A stretch of 64,000 nt of DNA from assembly GCA_021495925.1 (NCBI GenBank), contig JAKEKT010000056.1, forward strand, positions 124,001 to 188,000, read 5' to 3'. Position numbers and translations under genes: made by a program. Origin of the DNA: Diplodia intermedia (taxonomy: Eukaryota; Ascomycota; Dothideomycetes; Botryosphaeriales; Botryosphaeriaceae). Positions within the stretch are counted from its first letter, which is position 1, and every line of letters begins with the position of its first letter. The notes under the pieces are model-generated. The model saw nothing but the letters and a program-made list of their open reading frames with translations. It was not told the DNA's origin and made no database searches. Positions 33,889 to 43,323 of this stretch are shown piece after piece.

Positions 33889-36800
33889 CTACTCCGCCAT
33901 CTCGACACCTTTCTTCTGCATGCCGGCCTTGAACTGCTCGGCAATATCCTGACCGCCTGCATCGGCGGCGCCCTGCGCATCCTCAGTCGGCTCCGTGGCC
34001 TGGTCCATCAGCATCTTCTCGATGGTCTCCTTCATGACCTTTTCGATTTTCGGACCGTTGCCGAGCGCTCCGGCACCCGCGACCTTCTCATCCAGCGCCA
34101 GCTTCGAGTGGCCGAGCGCCAGGATCTGCTCCTCGATGGTGCCGCGCGAGACGAGGCGGACCACCTCGACGTCGCGCTGTTGCCCGACCCTGTGCGCCCG
34201 GTTCTCGGCCTGGATGTCGTCCTGCGGGTTCCAGGACATGTCGTGGATGATGACCTTGTTGGCGGCCGTGATGTTGATGCCCGTGCCGCCCGAGCCGGTG
34301 GAGAGCAGGAAGACGGGGATGTCTTCGTCTTCGTAGAATTGGTCGATGATGTCTTGGCGGGTTGCCGTGTCGGTCGACCCGTCGAAGCGGAGGAAAGGAA
34401 TGCCCTTGGCGCTGAGAGCATCCCCCATGACGTCCAAGACCATGGTGAACCCCGAGAACAGAAGAGCGCGATCACCGTTCTTCTGGTATCCCTTGACAAG
34501 TTCCAACACCTTCTCAACTTTGCCTGATGCGAACGTCAGGTCTTCCTTCATCTGGAACTTGTCAAATCGACTGTCGCCCGCGATCCAGTTCATGAGCTTG
34601 TAATCGTTCATGGGCATGAGTTCTTCGACGGTCCTTTGCACACTAGGGCTGGAACCGGTCGCATAATGAACCTTCGCCACCTGCATGACCTTCTCGTCGT
34701 CGAAGTAACTGCGTTCCAAAAGAGGATGGCACGCGGCAAGACGAAGCTTCATGAGGTAGTTGGAAGTCTTGGAACTGGAACGGTTCGACTTCATCCTCTG
34801 GAACGCCTCCTGTTGGAGGGCAAGGACATCCGAGTAGACCTTCTTCTGCCTTGGATGCAGCTCACAGTACTCGACTCGGCTGGTCTTCTTGGGCAGCGCC
34901 TTGCCGAGCACCTGTTCCTTCTTCCTCCGCAGAATGAACGGTGTCATCATTGACCGCGCTTTGTCGGTGCGAGAGGCCGACAGAAGAGTGTTGTGGCTGC
35001 TCTTCTCGCTTGTCGTAGCCTTACGACGGAAGATGAAGTTGAGGTTGTCGGCATGTTCGGCGAAGACACCCGGCATGATGAAGCCCAAAAGCGACGTCAT
35101 CTCCTGCAGGTTGTTTTGCAGGGGCGTGCCCGTGAGCAGAAGGCGCATCTTTGCAGGGATTCGCATCGCGCACTTGTACTTCTGCGACGTGCTGTTGCGC
35201 AACTCGTGACCCTCGTCAAATATGGTCACAGTCGGGCCAAGTCTGGAGAGAAACTTTTGGTCGCTCTTGTCCGTTGAACTCATGGTTGAGTAGGTCGTGA
35301 CAATCACGTCGATGTTGTGCTTGTCCTGCTCGTACAGCACCCTGAGCTCGCCGCGCTCTTTCTGGGAGCCGGCATAGGGCTCGATGCGCATTGTTCCCTC
35401 CCGGATGAACTTCCGGAACTCCCTGATCCAATTCTCAATGGTGCTGGAGGGGACCACAATCAAATGGATGCCCCTCTGGCCCGTCTCCTTGAGATGAGCC
35501 AGGAACGAAATGACCTGGCAGGTCTTACCCAAGCCCATATCGTCCGCGAGGATACCCGAGAGCTTGTTGGTCCAAAGGGTGTTCAGCCAATTCAGAGCAA
35601 CCAATTGGTAGTCTTTCAGCACCAAGTCTTCTGCCATGATGGAGGGCTTTCGTAGAGTGGTGGACCTCGACTTGCTCACAGGAATGCGATCATCGTCGTC
35701 AGTCTGCGAGGGTGAGCCAGGTGTGCCCACGCCGGAGTCGTTCTTGGCATCATCAAGGCTCGTAAGATCGAGCTCGCCAGAAGCATTGGAAGCAATCGAC
35801 TTTGCTCCAAAACGCACCATGGCTGCCTTGATTGGCTCGCCGATAGCCTCGCATTGCTGTACCAGTTCGGTGATCGACTGGTAAGCAGTCCACATCCTCT
35901 CCGCATCGTTCAGGACCTTTGTGCCGGTTGATACGTGAGTACGAGGTACTTTTCCGGTCTTGGTCAGCTTGGGCGGGTTGAGCTCCACCCTCCGAACCGC
36001 ATCCAAGCTCTTGAAGGGCCTCTTCTCCAAGACGCCCTCACAATCCTTCAATGGCTTCTCGGCGAGATCCGAAAGTTCCATCGCGGAGCATGTGTTGAGG
36101 TACGCAAGCAGGCTGTCCCTGGCCTCCTGTAGAGCTTCCTCGTCAACCTCTTCCTCGTCGTCCGAGGCGTCTGAATCGGAATCGAGAGCGACGGCCTTCT
36201 TCGGCGGGCGCTCTGGTGCTTGCCTCTGGGGCGTTGGTTCGTCGTCTGGAGAAGGCGACTTGGCAACAGGACGACGGCCCCTCATCAAGCGACCGCGTGA
36301 CTTCACAGGCGGCGGCGTCTCGGTGGCAGATGAGTCGTCAGCGATCTCAACCACAGAAGTCGGCCTTTCCGTCTCGCGGGGTTTCTTCGCAAGCATGGAG
36401 CTATACTTGGAAGCAATGGACTTGCTCGACTGGATAGACTTGTTGGTGGTGAACTTTGAGGCCGGGACCGATGATGCGTCATCCTCGGTGAGGTCGATGG
36501 TCTCCTTCTTGGGCGCCTTCTTGCGCTCCTCCTCCTCAAGCTCACAGACGTAACTTAGGGCATCGTCGTACTGTCCCTTCTTGCGAACCAATGCTTCGTA
36601 TAGTAGTGAGATGGGCTTTCCAGAATATACCATCGACATCCGCTTGACCTTCTGCATTTGGAAGTAATCTTTGATGTCTCCCAACGTCATGTCACCCTTC
36701 GGCTCATCGACTTGATCGACAGGTCGTGCACGAGACGGGCCAGTCTGACGTGACTGAGGACGAGGTCTCTTCATCGGGGGTGAGTAAGCGTTTGCCATGT

Positions 36801-37419
36801 CATCGGCTGAGCGCTTCGGTAGACGACCGGCAGGCTCCTCGTGGGAGTACTGCGCAAGAACTTGCTGGAAGGGGGATGGGGCAGCATCCTTGGGAGGCGG
36901 AATGCTGTAGCGAGGCTTGCTCTTGCTGACGAACGTTGAAGGCTTGATGTCGGACTTCGACATTGGCTTCGAAAGTTCGTCGTCGGACGTCTCACCCGCC
37001 GGTGAGTCGTCGCTGAAGCTTCCGGCTGATGCCATCGGTATGCGAGGCTGGCGGGAGCCAGCTCCGTTCTGCGCAAGTGAGGAAAATTTCCGGGACTTGG
37101 CCGGGGAAGGTGAGGGTATAGCTTGTTGAGTGAGGGTCGGTGAGGATGCGGGCACCTGAACGACGGCGTTTGAATCGGTTCGGTCTCGCATCGGGGTATC
37201 CAGGATCTGTGTGGGCTGGGTAATCGCGGGCGCGGGCGAACTGAAGTATGGTGAGGGCTGTGGAGGGGCAGGAGGGTTGATCGGGTGAGTGAGCGGCAGA
37301 GTCGCAACCGTCTCGTTGTAATCGGCGAAGAGGTCGTCTCCGCTGTCGTCTTGGGAATTGTAGGCGGCGTCAGCGTGCTGGCGCTTCGCAGGCGTAGTGT
37401 CAATGGGGTCGCTGTCCAT
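33889..37419 (-). CDS. FUN30: SNF2-family chromatin remodeller of Fun30/SMARCAD1 type, 1176 aa
   Basis: ATP-dependent remodeller; the family acts in silencing, heterochromatin upkeep and DNA-end resection. Single exon. MDSDPIDTTPAKR at 37419 is chosen because the frame upstream of it is compositionally non-coding and would run into the VMA21 gene. The N-terminal about 550 residues are disordered and Ser/Pro-rich, with a possible CUE-like helical segment around 270-330 (MTLGDIKDYFQMQKVKRMSM, ISLLYEALVRKKGQYDDALS). Helicase motifs are DDMGLGKTCQ (near 627), FDEGHELRN (near 735; DEGH is typical of Fun30), LTGTPLQNNLQEM, FILRRKKEQVL, LFSGFTMVLDVM, LRFDGSTDTATRQ, LSTGSGGTGINITAAN and ENRAHRVGQQRDVEV (near 1074). 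Length and motif order fit Fun30 better than Snf2 or Ino80. Divergent from VMA21, with 501 bp between the start codons. Confidence 0.92.
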   Translation of the reverse strand: MDSDPIDTTPAKRQHADAAYNSQDDSGDDLFADYNETVATLPLTHPINPPAPPQPSPYFSSPAPAITQPTQILDTPMRDRTDSNAVVQVPASSPTLTQQAIPSPSPAKSRKFSSLAQNGAGSRQPRIPMASAGSFSDDSPAGETSDDELSKPMSKSDIKPSTFVSKSKPRYSIPPPKDAAPSPFQQVLAQYSHEEPAGRLPKRSADDMANAYSPPMKRPRPQSRQTGPSRARPVDQVDEPKGDMTLGDIKDYFQMQKVKRMSMVYSGKPISLLYEALVRKKGQYDDALSYVCELEEEERKKAPKKETIDLTEDDASSVPASKFTTNKSIQSSKSIASKYSSMLAKKPRETERPTSVVEIADDSSATETPPPVKSRGRLMRGRRPVAKSPSPDDEPTPQRQAPERPPKKAVALDSDSDASDDEEEVDEEALQEARDSLLAYLNTCSAMELSDLAEKPLKDCEGVLEKRPFKSLDAVRRVELNPPKLTKTGKVPRTHVSTGTKVLNDAERMWTAYQSITELVQQCEAIGEPIKAAMVRFGAKSIASNASGELDLTSLDDAKNDSGVGTPGSPSQTDDDDRIPVSKSRSTTLRKPSIMAEDLVLKDYQLVALNWLNTLWTNKLSGILADDMGLGKTCQVISFLAHLKETGQRGIHLIVVPSSTIENWIREFRKFIREGTMRIEPYAGSQKERGELRVLYEQDKHNIDVIVTTYSTMSSTDKSDQKFLSRLGPTVTIFDEGHELRNSTSQKYKCAMRIPAKMRLLLTGTPLQNNLQEMTSLLGFIMPGVFAEHADNLNFIFRRKATTSEKSSHNTLLSASRTDKARSMMTPFILRRKKEQVLGKALPKKTSRVEYCELHPRQKKVYSDVLALQQEAFQRMKSNRSSSKTSNYLMKLRLAACHPLLERSYFDDEKVMQVAKVHYATGSSPSVQRTVEELMPMNDYKLMNWIAGDSRFDKFQMKEDLTFASGKVEKVLELVKGYQKNGDRALLFSGFTMVLDVMGDALSAKGIPFLRFDGSTDTATRQDIIDQFYEDEDIPVFLLSTGSGGTGINITAANKVIIHDMSWNPQDDIQAENRAHRVGQQRDVEVVRLVSRGTIEEQILALGHSKLALDEKVAGAGALGNGPKIEKVMKETIEKMLMDQATEPTEDAQGAADAGGQDIAEQFKAGMQKKGVEMAE

Positions 37420-37920
37420 GGCAAGCGCGACGCTCTCGTGCGTGACCCGGGTGGGATTGAGGCTCGGTGGGGTTGCGCTGCACCGGTGGGTGAGCCAAAG
37501 GCGAAGATGTGGGTCTCGATGGGCGTTTGCTGGGAAAGTTTGGTGTGTATCCAAAGGCTGGAGGGAGCAATGCTGGCAACCGATCTGCGACGGTCGGGCA
37601 GAATGCGGGGCGAGCGAAGCGCGGCGATGACGGGGTGTGGGGTGGGGAGGAAAGAAAGAGAGCGTGGTTGATGGTGAGCGGGACCAAAAGAAAGCGCGGG
37701 TTCGCGAAAGGACGTGCAAGGGTCCGAGCGGGCGGTCCCTCGAGATCGCGCTCAAACGCGAACCCCTGCCACCGCCCGAACGTCGCAGGCCGCCGCCGCC
37801 CCCGCCTTGGCGCGCGCTACCGTCCGTGCACAAGGCAGCCGGATCCAAAGTCCAGTGCGCTCCTCCCCTCGTCGCCTCTGCATTCGAGACATCCAGCAGT
37901 CCCAGCAACAAAAAGTCAAG
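37420..37920. promoter_or_regulatory. Divergent promoter region, Fun30 homologue / VMA21
   Basis: 501 bp between two outward-facing start codons, so it must hold both promoters. No specific binding site is claimed. Confidence 0.5.
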
Positions 37921-38505
37921 ATGACCTCGCGAAGGATTGTCTCGACCGAGAAGACGCTCTTGGACCAGGATGATGCTGCAGCCGCGCCGGGCATGGGAGC
38001 GCCACTGGGCGACAGCAACATCGCGCCCGCCGTTCCTGCGTTCGTATACCCTCTCTTTATGCATCTCGCATGCGCATTTGCCACGAGACGGCAGAGTGAC
38101 AAACATCCAATCCCACCCCTCCCATGACCATTGTCCCAACAGAGTTGCGCATCACGGTGTTTGCTAACAGCTGCTTCTTCCCGCAATCTGCAGGCACGTC
38201 ATCTTCAAGTTGCTCGGCTTTACGTTTGCCATGATAACGCTGCCCATCGGCACCTACTTCATGACCGTGAACACCATCTTCAAAGGTTTGCCGCTCCCTC
38301 GCACTGGCCCCATTGTTCAAAGACAAGCACAGTGAACATATCATCCGTCCAATCTGCTAACACCACGCAAGGAAACTCAACCTTCGCCGGCGGCCTGGCC
38401 GCGGTTATGGCGAACGTGGTGCTGATCGGCTACGTCATCGTTGCCATGAAGGAAGACCAGTCCGACAGGCTTGAGGCGGAGAAGGAGGCAAAGAAGGCAA
38501 GATAG
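37921..38505 (+). CDS. VMA21: V-ATPase assembly factor VMA21, 114 aa
   Basis: ER membrane protein needed to assemble the V0 sector of the vacuolar proton pump. Three exons: 37921-38039, 38194-38285 and 38372-38505. The N terminus is a charged cytosolic segment ending SNIAPAVPA, followed by two membrane helices (VIFKLLGFTFAMITLPIGTY and GGLAAVMANVVLIGYVIVAM). The tail ends EAKKAR, a KKXX-type ER-retrieval signal. The first donor is GTTCGT; it is unusual, but it alone gives the conserved join PAVPAHVIFKLLG. The better-looking GTATAC four bases downstream would need another acceptor and insert extra residues. Branch sites are GCTAAC in both introns. Confidence 0.9.
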
Positions 38506-38825
38506 AAAAAATGGCTTGGCCGCGCAACTCCGCCATTCCACAAAAGCCATTGAGTCTGAGAGGGTTGTTGGCGACATGGGTGGCCAGAGCTGTATAGTGG
38601 AGCGACAAAGCAAGTCACGATCCCGCACAAAAAGGAAGAGAAAAAAAGGGTTGCTTCTGGCGGGCTTGCACATAACATATGGTAAGATGGCTACAAAATT
38701 TGACACCCACAACTCACCTTTCGACCTGTGAAAATCGTTGTAATCAGTATGCTATATAAGATTTGCGAACAATCGTACTGAAACCGTATTATGCTGGTGA
38801 TGCCAGTCATCACAATATTTATGTA

Positions 38826-38904
38826 GGCAGTTGAATATAAGATCCGGACGTAAGTGTACGTATTTAAAACTCACATTTACGTCTGGATCTTGTATTCAAC
38901 TGCC
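38826..38904. repeat. Palindromic repeat family, copy 4 (complete)
   Basis: Starts GGCAGTTGAATATAAGATC and ends GATCTTGTATTCAACTGCC. Inner boxes are TCCGGACGTA and ATTTACGTCTGGAT around a TATTTAAAAC centre. This is one of the best-preserved copies. It is followed by a reversed AAAGAAATT box (about 38937-38947). Confidence 0.85.
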
Positions 38905-39017
38905 CATGTAAGGTAGACCTGGGCGGGGCAATTTCTTTTGGGCAGAACGACGACCACAATGGGTGACAAAAGAAATCGCCCATCCGCATCTACCTTGTTA
39001 GAAAATTCATACAGGGG

Positions 39018-39102
39018 ATGGGTATTTAAGTATAACATCCGGACGTATATGTAAGCTTTAAATGCCCTGTTTTACATCCGGATCTTGTATTCAGCTGCCC
39101 AT
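39018..39102. repeat. Palindromic repeat family, copy 5
   Basis: Starts ATGGGTATTTAAGTATAAC and ends CTTGTATTCAGCTGCCCAT, with inner boxes TCCGGACGTA and ACATCCGGAT. Preceded at about 38966 by AAAAGAAATCGCCCATCC, the box that also precedes copies 6 and 15. Confidence 0.8.
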
Positions 39103-39869
39103 CTATGTGGGATTGTATGTTATCCTTGGTGGAGCGCAAAGGGCCAATTTATTTCAACTAGCTGTGAAGACATAATTTCATTCCGTAGAGAGATAGTTGT
39201 AGAAATAAAGACAATGTTTACGTTTCCCGCCTATACCAAGCATCTCTTAAGACCTGGAGCATGCCTGTGATTGTCTAGAGACGATCGTTCGTCAAACATA
39301 TGATCCGAAGGTCACTTCTCACATCCGCCAAAGTACACATGCACTCAAAGGAAAAACATTGCATTTCGGATCAGTCTTGCTTCTTCGTAACAGCATCCCT
39401 CTTCCCTTGACAATTTCGATCTCCAAGCTACCCTATCGATGAACCCGAAGCGAATAATGATGCCAAGCAGTGAGGGGTGCATCGAGATTATATATCTATG
39501 AAAAAAAGGTGAATTCTCAGTCAGCCAACGGCAAAGAAGAGCCGCCTTCTTAGCCAAAGTTCCGTAATATGAACTAGAACCAAGCTCAAAGAACCGTGGA
39601 AGAATCGAGGCTCAACGCGAGCCTGCATTTCCTCGGGTCTTTGACGAGCCAAGGTTCCGAATTCCTGTACGCCCCCATCACCCGCCATCCAGAAGGGGTT
39701 CTTATTGTTGTATGCCCAAAACGCCAACAGATAATGCAAAACCCCGGGAATTTGTTGTTCGTCAAGCCATTACTTTCCCCCGCACAGCAGAAGGTCATTA
39801 ATCCTCCGACAAGCCACGATATCGAGAAGCGTAAAAAACCATGGCGACCGGCAACATCACAACGACGGC

Positions 39870-41426
39870 TTATTCCTTGCTGAACCTCCTCTTGAACCAA
39901 CTCTTTCTCTTCTCACCATCGCCGTTGGCAACCGGGCGGCGAGCCGGAGCAGCCGCAATTGGCTGCTGTGGCGGACCGTCACCCATCTTCGGCGCTCCGT
40001 TAACGCTGTCGTGCGCAGGTACCGGTGGCAGTGGCGCCTGGCTCTTGCTGTAGGGCTGCTCGGCGCCAACCGCCGGCGCTCCACCATAACCTTGTTGATC
40101 GTAGTAGCCGTTGGCATTGTAGTCGTATCCGTCCGCAACTGGGCTTCCGCCAAAGCCATTGAATCCATACTGCTCGCCCAGGTCAGGCTTCTGAACGGGG
40201 GGCATCCTCTCAATAGAGCTGTTCTCGCTGCTGGGATCGGTGTGGTTGCCATAAGCCTCGCCGGAACTGTTCGAAAAGCCGGTGTTGACCGTGTCGCGGG
40301 ACTGCTGGTACGAATGGCTTGGGTAGAGGCCCTGGTTATGCGCAGGCGGACGCGGAGGCATCAACTCTTGCTGCAGACGCTGACCAAATCGGTTACGGCC
40401 GGGGCCGGCGACGGGAGTTGGCATGTAGGCATCTTCAGCCGGGCGTGGGGAAGCTGGGTTGCGGCCGCCGTAGTAACCACCACCGCCACCGCCATAGCCG
40501 TTGGCGGTGCTGCTAGAGTAACGATTGTTGCCGTTGCCTGCAAGCGACGAGCCAAAATTAGCGTGTGATCAGCGGGCGGATGCGTCAGTATTTCGTGGTT
40601 GGGATGTCGATCGCCATGCCAAGACGGGCCACGCGGGAGGCGGCAGCGATCTTCCATGGGCCTGGCTGTGCCGCCAACGGCCTCAGGTGCCGCATTGAAA
40701 GCAAAGAAAAGCGAACGGGGACGATGCTCCGCGGGCATGATTAAAGGGTCGTCAGGGCTGAGACATTGCCGTTTCACGTACCTCCATAGTAGCTGCTGCG
40801 GCGACTGGTGTAACCGCTGAAATCGGCGACCGATTCGACGTCTGCGTGATGTCAGCGGGAGTGAATGCAATTGAACACCTCAGGTGAGCTCACCAGTTCG
40901 TGCGCCGCCGGTCCTCCGCTTGTATTCGCCGTCAATCTGCGCCTCGAACTTGCGGATCGTGTCAAGAGGGCGCTCCCAACGGGAACGGGTGGGGTTGGAG
41001 AGATCGGGTTCGGCTGTGCAGGCGCGAAGTTAACTACTTTGGACTCGTAGCGCGTCATCAGGTCGTCGTTCAGGAAGGGAGACTCACGAATGGGCGAGCC
41101 GTCGACGTCTGTGTGGGATATGGCGCGCAGCGATCCCAGTGTGGGGGCCTCAAGGGCGGCAGCGACTGTTGCGAGGGTCAGCGGTAGATTCGTGCCGGGC
41201 TGGGGCGGGCGCGCAACGCACTCGGCTGGGCTTCTTCCATGGCGGCGTTGGGGTTGGCTTTCGAGGTGCCGCTGAGCTGTCTCCTGTGCTTCTCGGCGTT
41301 GGACTCGTGGAGGTCCTTGATCTTGGGCCGGTGGACTCGGTCGGAGCCATGGCTCTTATCGCTCTTCTCGCTCTTGAAGCTAAAGCCACTCTTGGAGCGC
41401 GGACGCTGGTTCGTGTGATACTCCAT
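39870..41426 (-). CDS. DUF2406-like fungal protein, 376 aa
   Basis: Five exons: 41426-41222, 41165-41088, 41013-40894, 40841-40782 and 40537-39870. Introns are 56, 74, 52 and 244 bp, and all junctions keep frame. The N-terminal half carries a conserved fungal pattern: a basic Ser-rich start (MEYHTNQRPRSKSGFSFKS), AALEAPTLGSLRAISHTD, NPTRSRWERPLDTIRKFEAQ with YKRR after it, then SGYTSRRSSYY. I associate this pattern with the uncharacterised DUF2406 family. The C-terminal half is Gly/Tyr/Pro/Asn-rich, probably disordered, and ends in a basic WFKRRFSKE tail that could bind membranes. The molecular function is unknown. Confidence 0.8.
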
Positions 41427-42896
41427 GACGGGCGTTTGTGCGGATCGGGCAGTTTCAGCTGCAGTGGAAGGCCCGAAGGACGGGGAAAACTGGGCCTGGC
41501 AGGCAAGGCGGTGTTGGTTTAATGAAAAGAACGGCCAAAGCTCCGCGCAATGCAGGCGGGAAACGGCAATGCGAGCAGCTATCAGCGACCAAGCGAGAGA
41601 TAGCGGCCGGGCTAGGGGCGTGGACAGTGCTGGTGCCGGGGCGGTGCGATGGATGCGACGGGGACGATGGACGCGAGGGCGCGGGCCAGGTGTTGGGGAG
41701 CCGTGCGGTGGTGAGGTGCAGTGTGTTGCAACGAGCGAGGCGGCGGCAGTTGAACGAAGACGAAGACGAGTGAGTTTGGAAGCGACGCGTGGGCGAGGTG
41801 GTTGGGACAAATAGGGCGGCTGCCGGCTGGCGTGCTTTTGCTGGCGCCAGCGCTGGCCTGGCACAGCCGCCCATTACGACGCATTCGATCTACAGCCCGC
41901 CCGGAAGCACGGGAGCTGTTCACACCAAGCCGCCGCGCCCAGTGCGACCTTGCGCGCCACGGCCGACCATGTTTTGCAGCCCGCCAGGCTTCCGGGCTGC
42001 TCGCGGCGCACTGCTGGGGCGCCAGGCGGGCGGGCAGCCGTGACGGCGATAAAAATAGCGGCGCCCCCGACCCCCGCGGCGCCTGCCTCGCTGCGTTTCC
42101 AGCACGCTTGGAAGGCGACAGAAAGAAGCTTTGGCAGCCCGCCGCCCGCCAGCACAGACGGCCTCAGCCTCACGCCACGACGCCTGCCGCTCCAGGCTGC
42201 GACGAAGAGGGCAAGAAGCTCGAAAGTCGGTGACGAGACCTTGCGACAGCTGGCGTGGCCGCTCCTTGCTGCCACACTACTCTCCTGCCTTCCGCCCGAT
42301 CTGAAGCAGGCCGGCCACCACTCCGCGCACTGGACGCGCAAACCGCAGGCCGTCATTGGCGCGTCCCGGAGGCGGCGGCCTGGGCAAGCCCGCGAAGATG
42401 TCATGTTGCGGGGAGTCAGGCCGCCACGGCCGCCAACGCCCTCCTCCCGCACACCATCGATAGACTGCCGATCGCCCACCTGGCCTACGACGTAACCGGC
42501 TTCGCGTCCCAGCCAGCTGTGCTCGTTCCGCCAGCATGCACTTCTCACCCATGCTGACGAGATTAGATAAGGTGCGGATTCGCCTTCACGCGCACCGCGC
42601 CCCGGTGGCGACGCCTCGGCCGCATGCGACAGAGTGCATTCCTCGCTCCGCAGTTACGAGGGTTGCACACCGACAACACCGCGTGCGTGTCAGGGTCTGC
42701 GACCGGCTCATCCCCCAGTTCTCGTCCTGTTCTTGTCCCAAGGCCTGCTTGCAGCCAGGGATCCCGGCCCGCCCTTGGCAGCTTCTGACACTGCTTCAGG
42801 CTCATGCAAACCCAAGCTTCCTGGCACCCTCGCCAAAGAAATTGGCCCACCCGCATCTGCCTCATCTGTGTAGAGATGCTCCACTATACTCACATG

Positions 42897-42982
42897 GGAT
42901 GGGTAGTTGAATACAGGATGCGGACGTGGATGTAAGTTTCCTATGCGCACATTTACGTCGGGGTCTTGTCTCCAACTACCCA
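42897..42982. repeat. Palindromic repeat family, copy 6
   Basis: Starts ATGGGTAGTTGAATACAGG and ends GTCTCCAACTACCCAT, with inner boxes GCGGACGTGGATGTAAG and CACATTTACGTCGGGGT. Preceded from about 42834 by the box AAAGAAATTGGCCCACCCGC. Confidence 0.85.
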
Positions 42983-43323
42983 TAGAAAGAGTGTGTCGAC
43001 CTTGGTGAGCTTAGAAGGCTTGAATCTTCTGTCACCTGCAAGTTCAGTGACACCCCCAAGTTCAGTGACACCTCGCAGGCCTCCTGTCTCGCTTGCCTCA
43101 AAGATACAAAGAAGCCAGGGTCCAGCATTTCTCTTTGTTCTGCCGCCCCGCTGAACAGCGCAAAGCTGCTTTCCGCCGCTTCCGTCGCTCTCCGCAGCAG
43201 ATCCTGGAGAATGGCTTTGTTTCTCTCCACATCCGCCCATAGCCGTTCGAGATCGCCCAAATGCCGGACGCATCGTTGCACGTCTCTTGCACGCCGAGAT
43301 GGCCGGTGACGTTCGAAGTCCAT
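42976..43323 (-). CDS. Possible small protein or gene fragment, 115 aa
   Basis: Single ATG frame (MDFERHRPSRRARD). The first about 75 residues have normal amphipathic helix composition (GDLERLWADVERNKAILQDL, ATEAAESSFALFSG, MLDPGFFVSLRQAR). After that, the frame passes through an 18-bp tandem duplication (VSLNLGVSLNL) and ends beside palindromic repeat copy 6. It may be a pseudogene fragment truncated by repeat insertion, or the last exon of a gene whose 5' part I cannot define. No family recognised. Confidence 0.25.
   Translation of the reverse strand: MDFERHRPSRRARDVQRCVRHLGDLERLWADVERNKAILQDLLRRATEAAESSFALFSGAAEQREMLDPGFFVSLRQARQEACEVSLNLGVSLNLQVTEDSSLLSSPRSTHSFYG
43029..43067. repeat. 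18-bp tandem duplication
   Basis: AAGTTCAGTGACACC occurs twice in direct succession with a period of 18 bp. It lies inside the minus-strand frame at 42976-43323. Confidence 0.85.

Larger units (their letters stand above)
38506..39869. other. Intergenic with two palindromic repeats in inverted arrangement
   Basis: Between the VMA21 stop and the stop of the minus-strand DUF2406-like gene. The centre (38826-39102) is a head-to-head pair of repeat copies. The rest is AT-rich with no coding signal. Confidence 0.45.

Noticed and set aside
38040..38060. AT-AC (U12-type) intron start in VMA21
   Set aside because: A phase-correct GT donor with a GCTAAC branch and CAG acceptor explains the gene without it.
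37420..38139. Upstream extension of the Fun30-type frame by 240 codons
   Set aside because: It overlaps the VMA21 gene and promoter on the other strand and has no protein-like composition.
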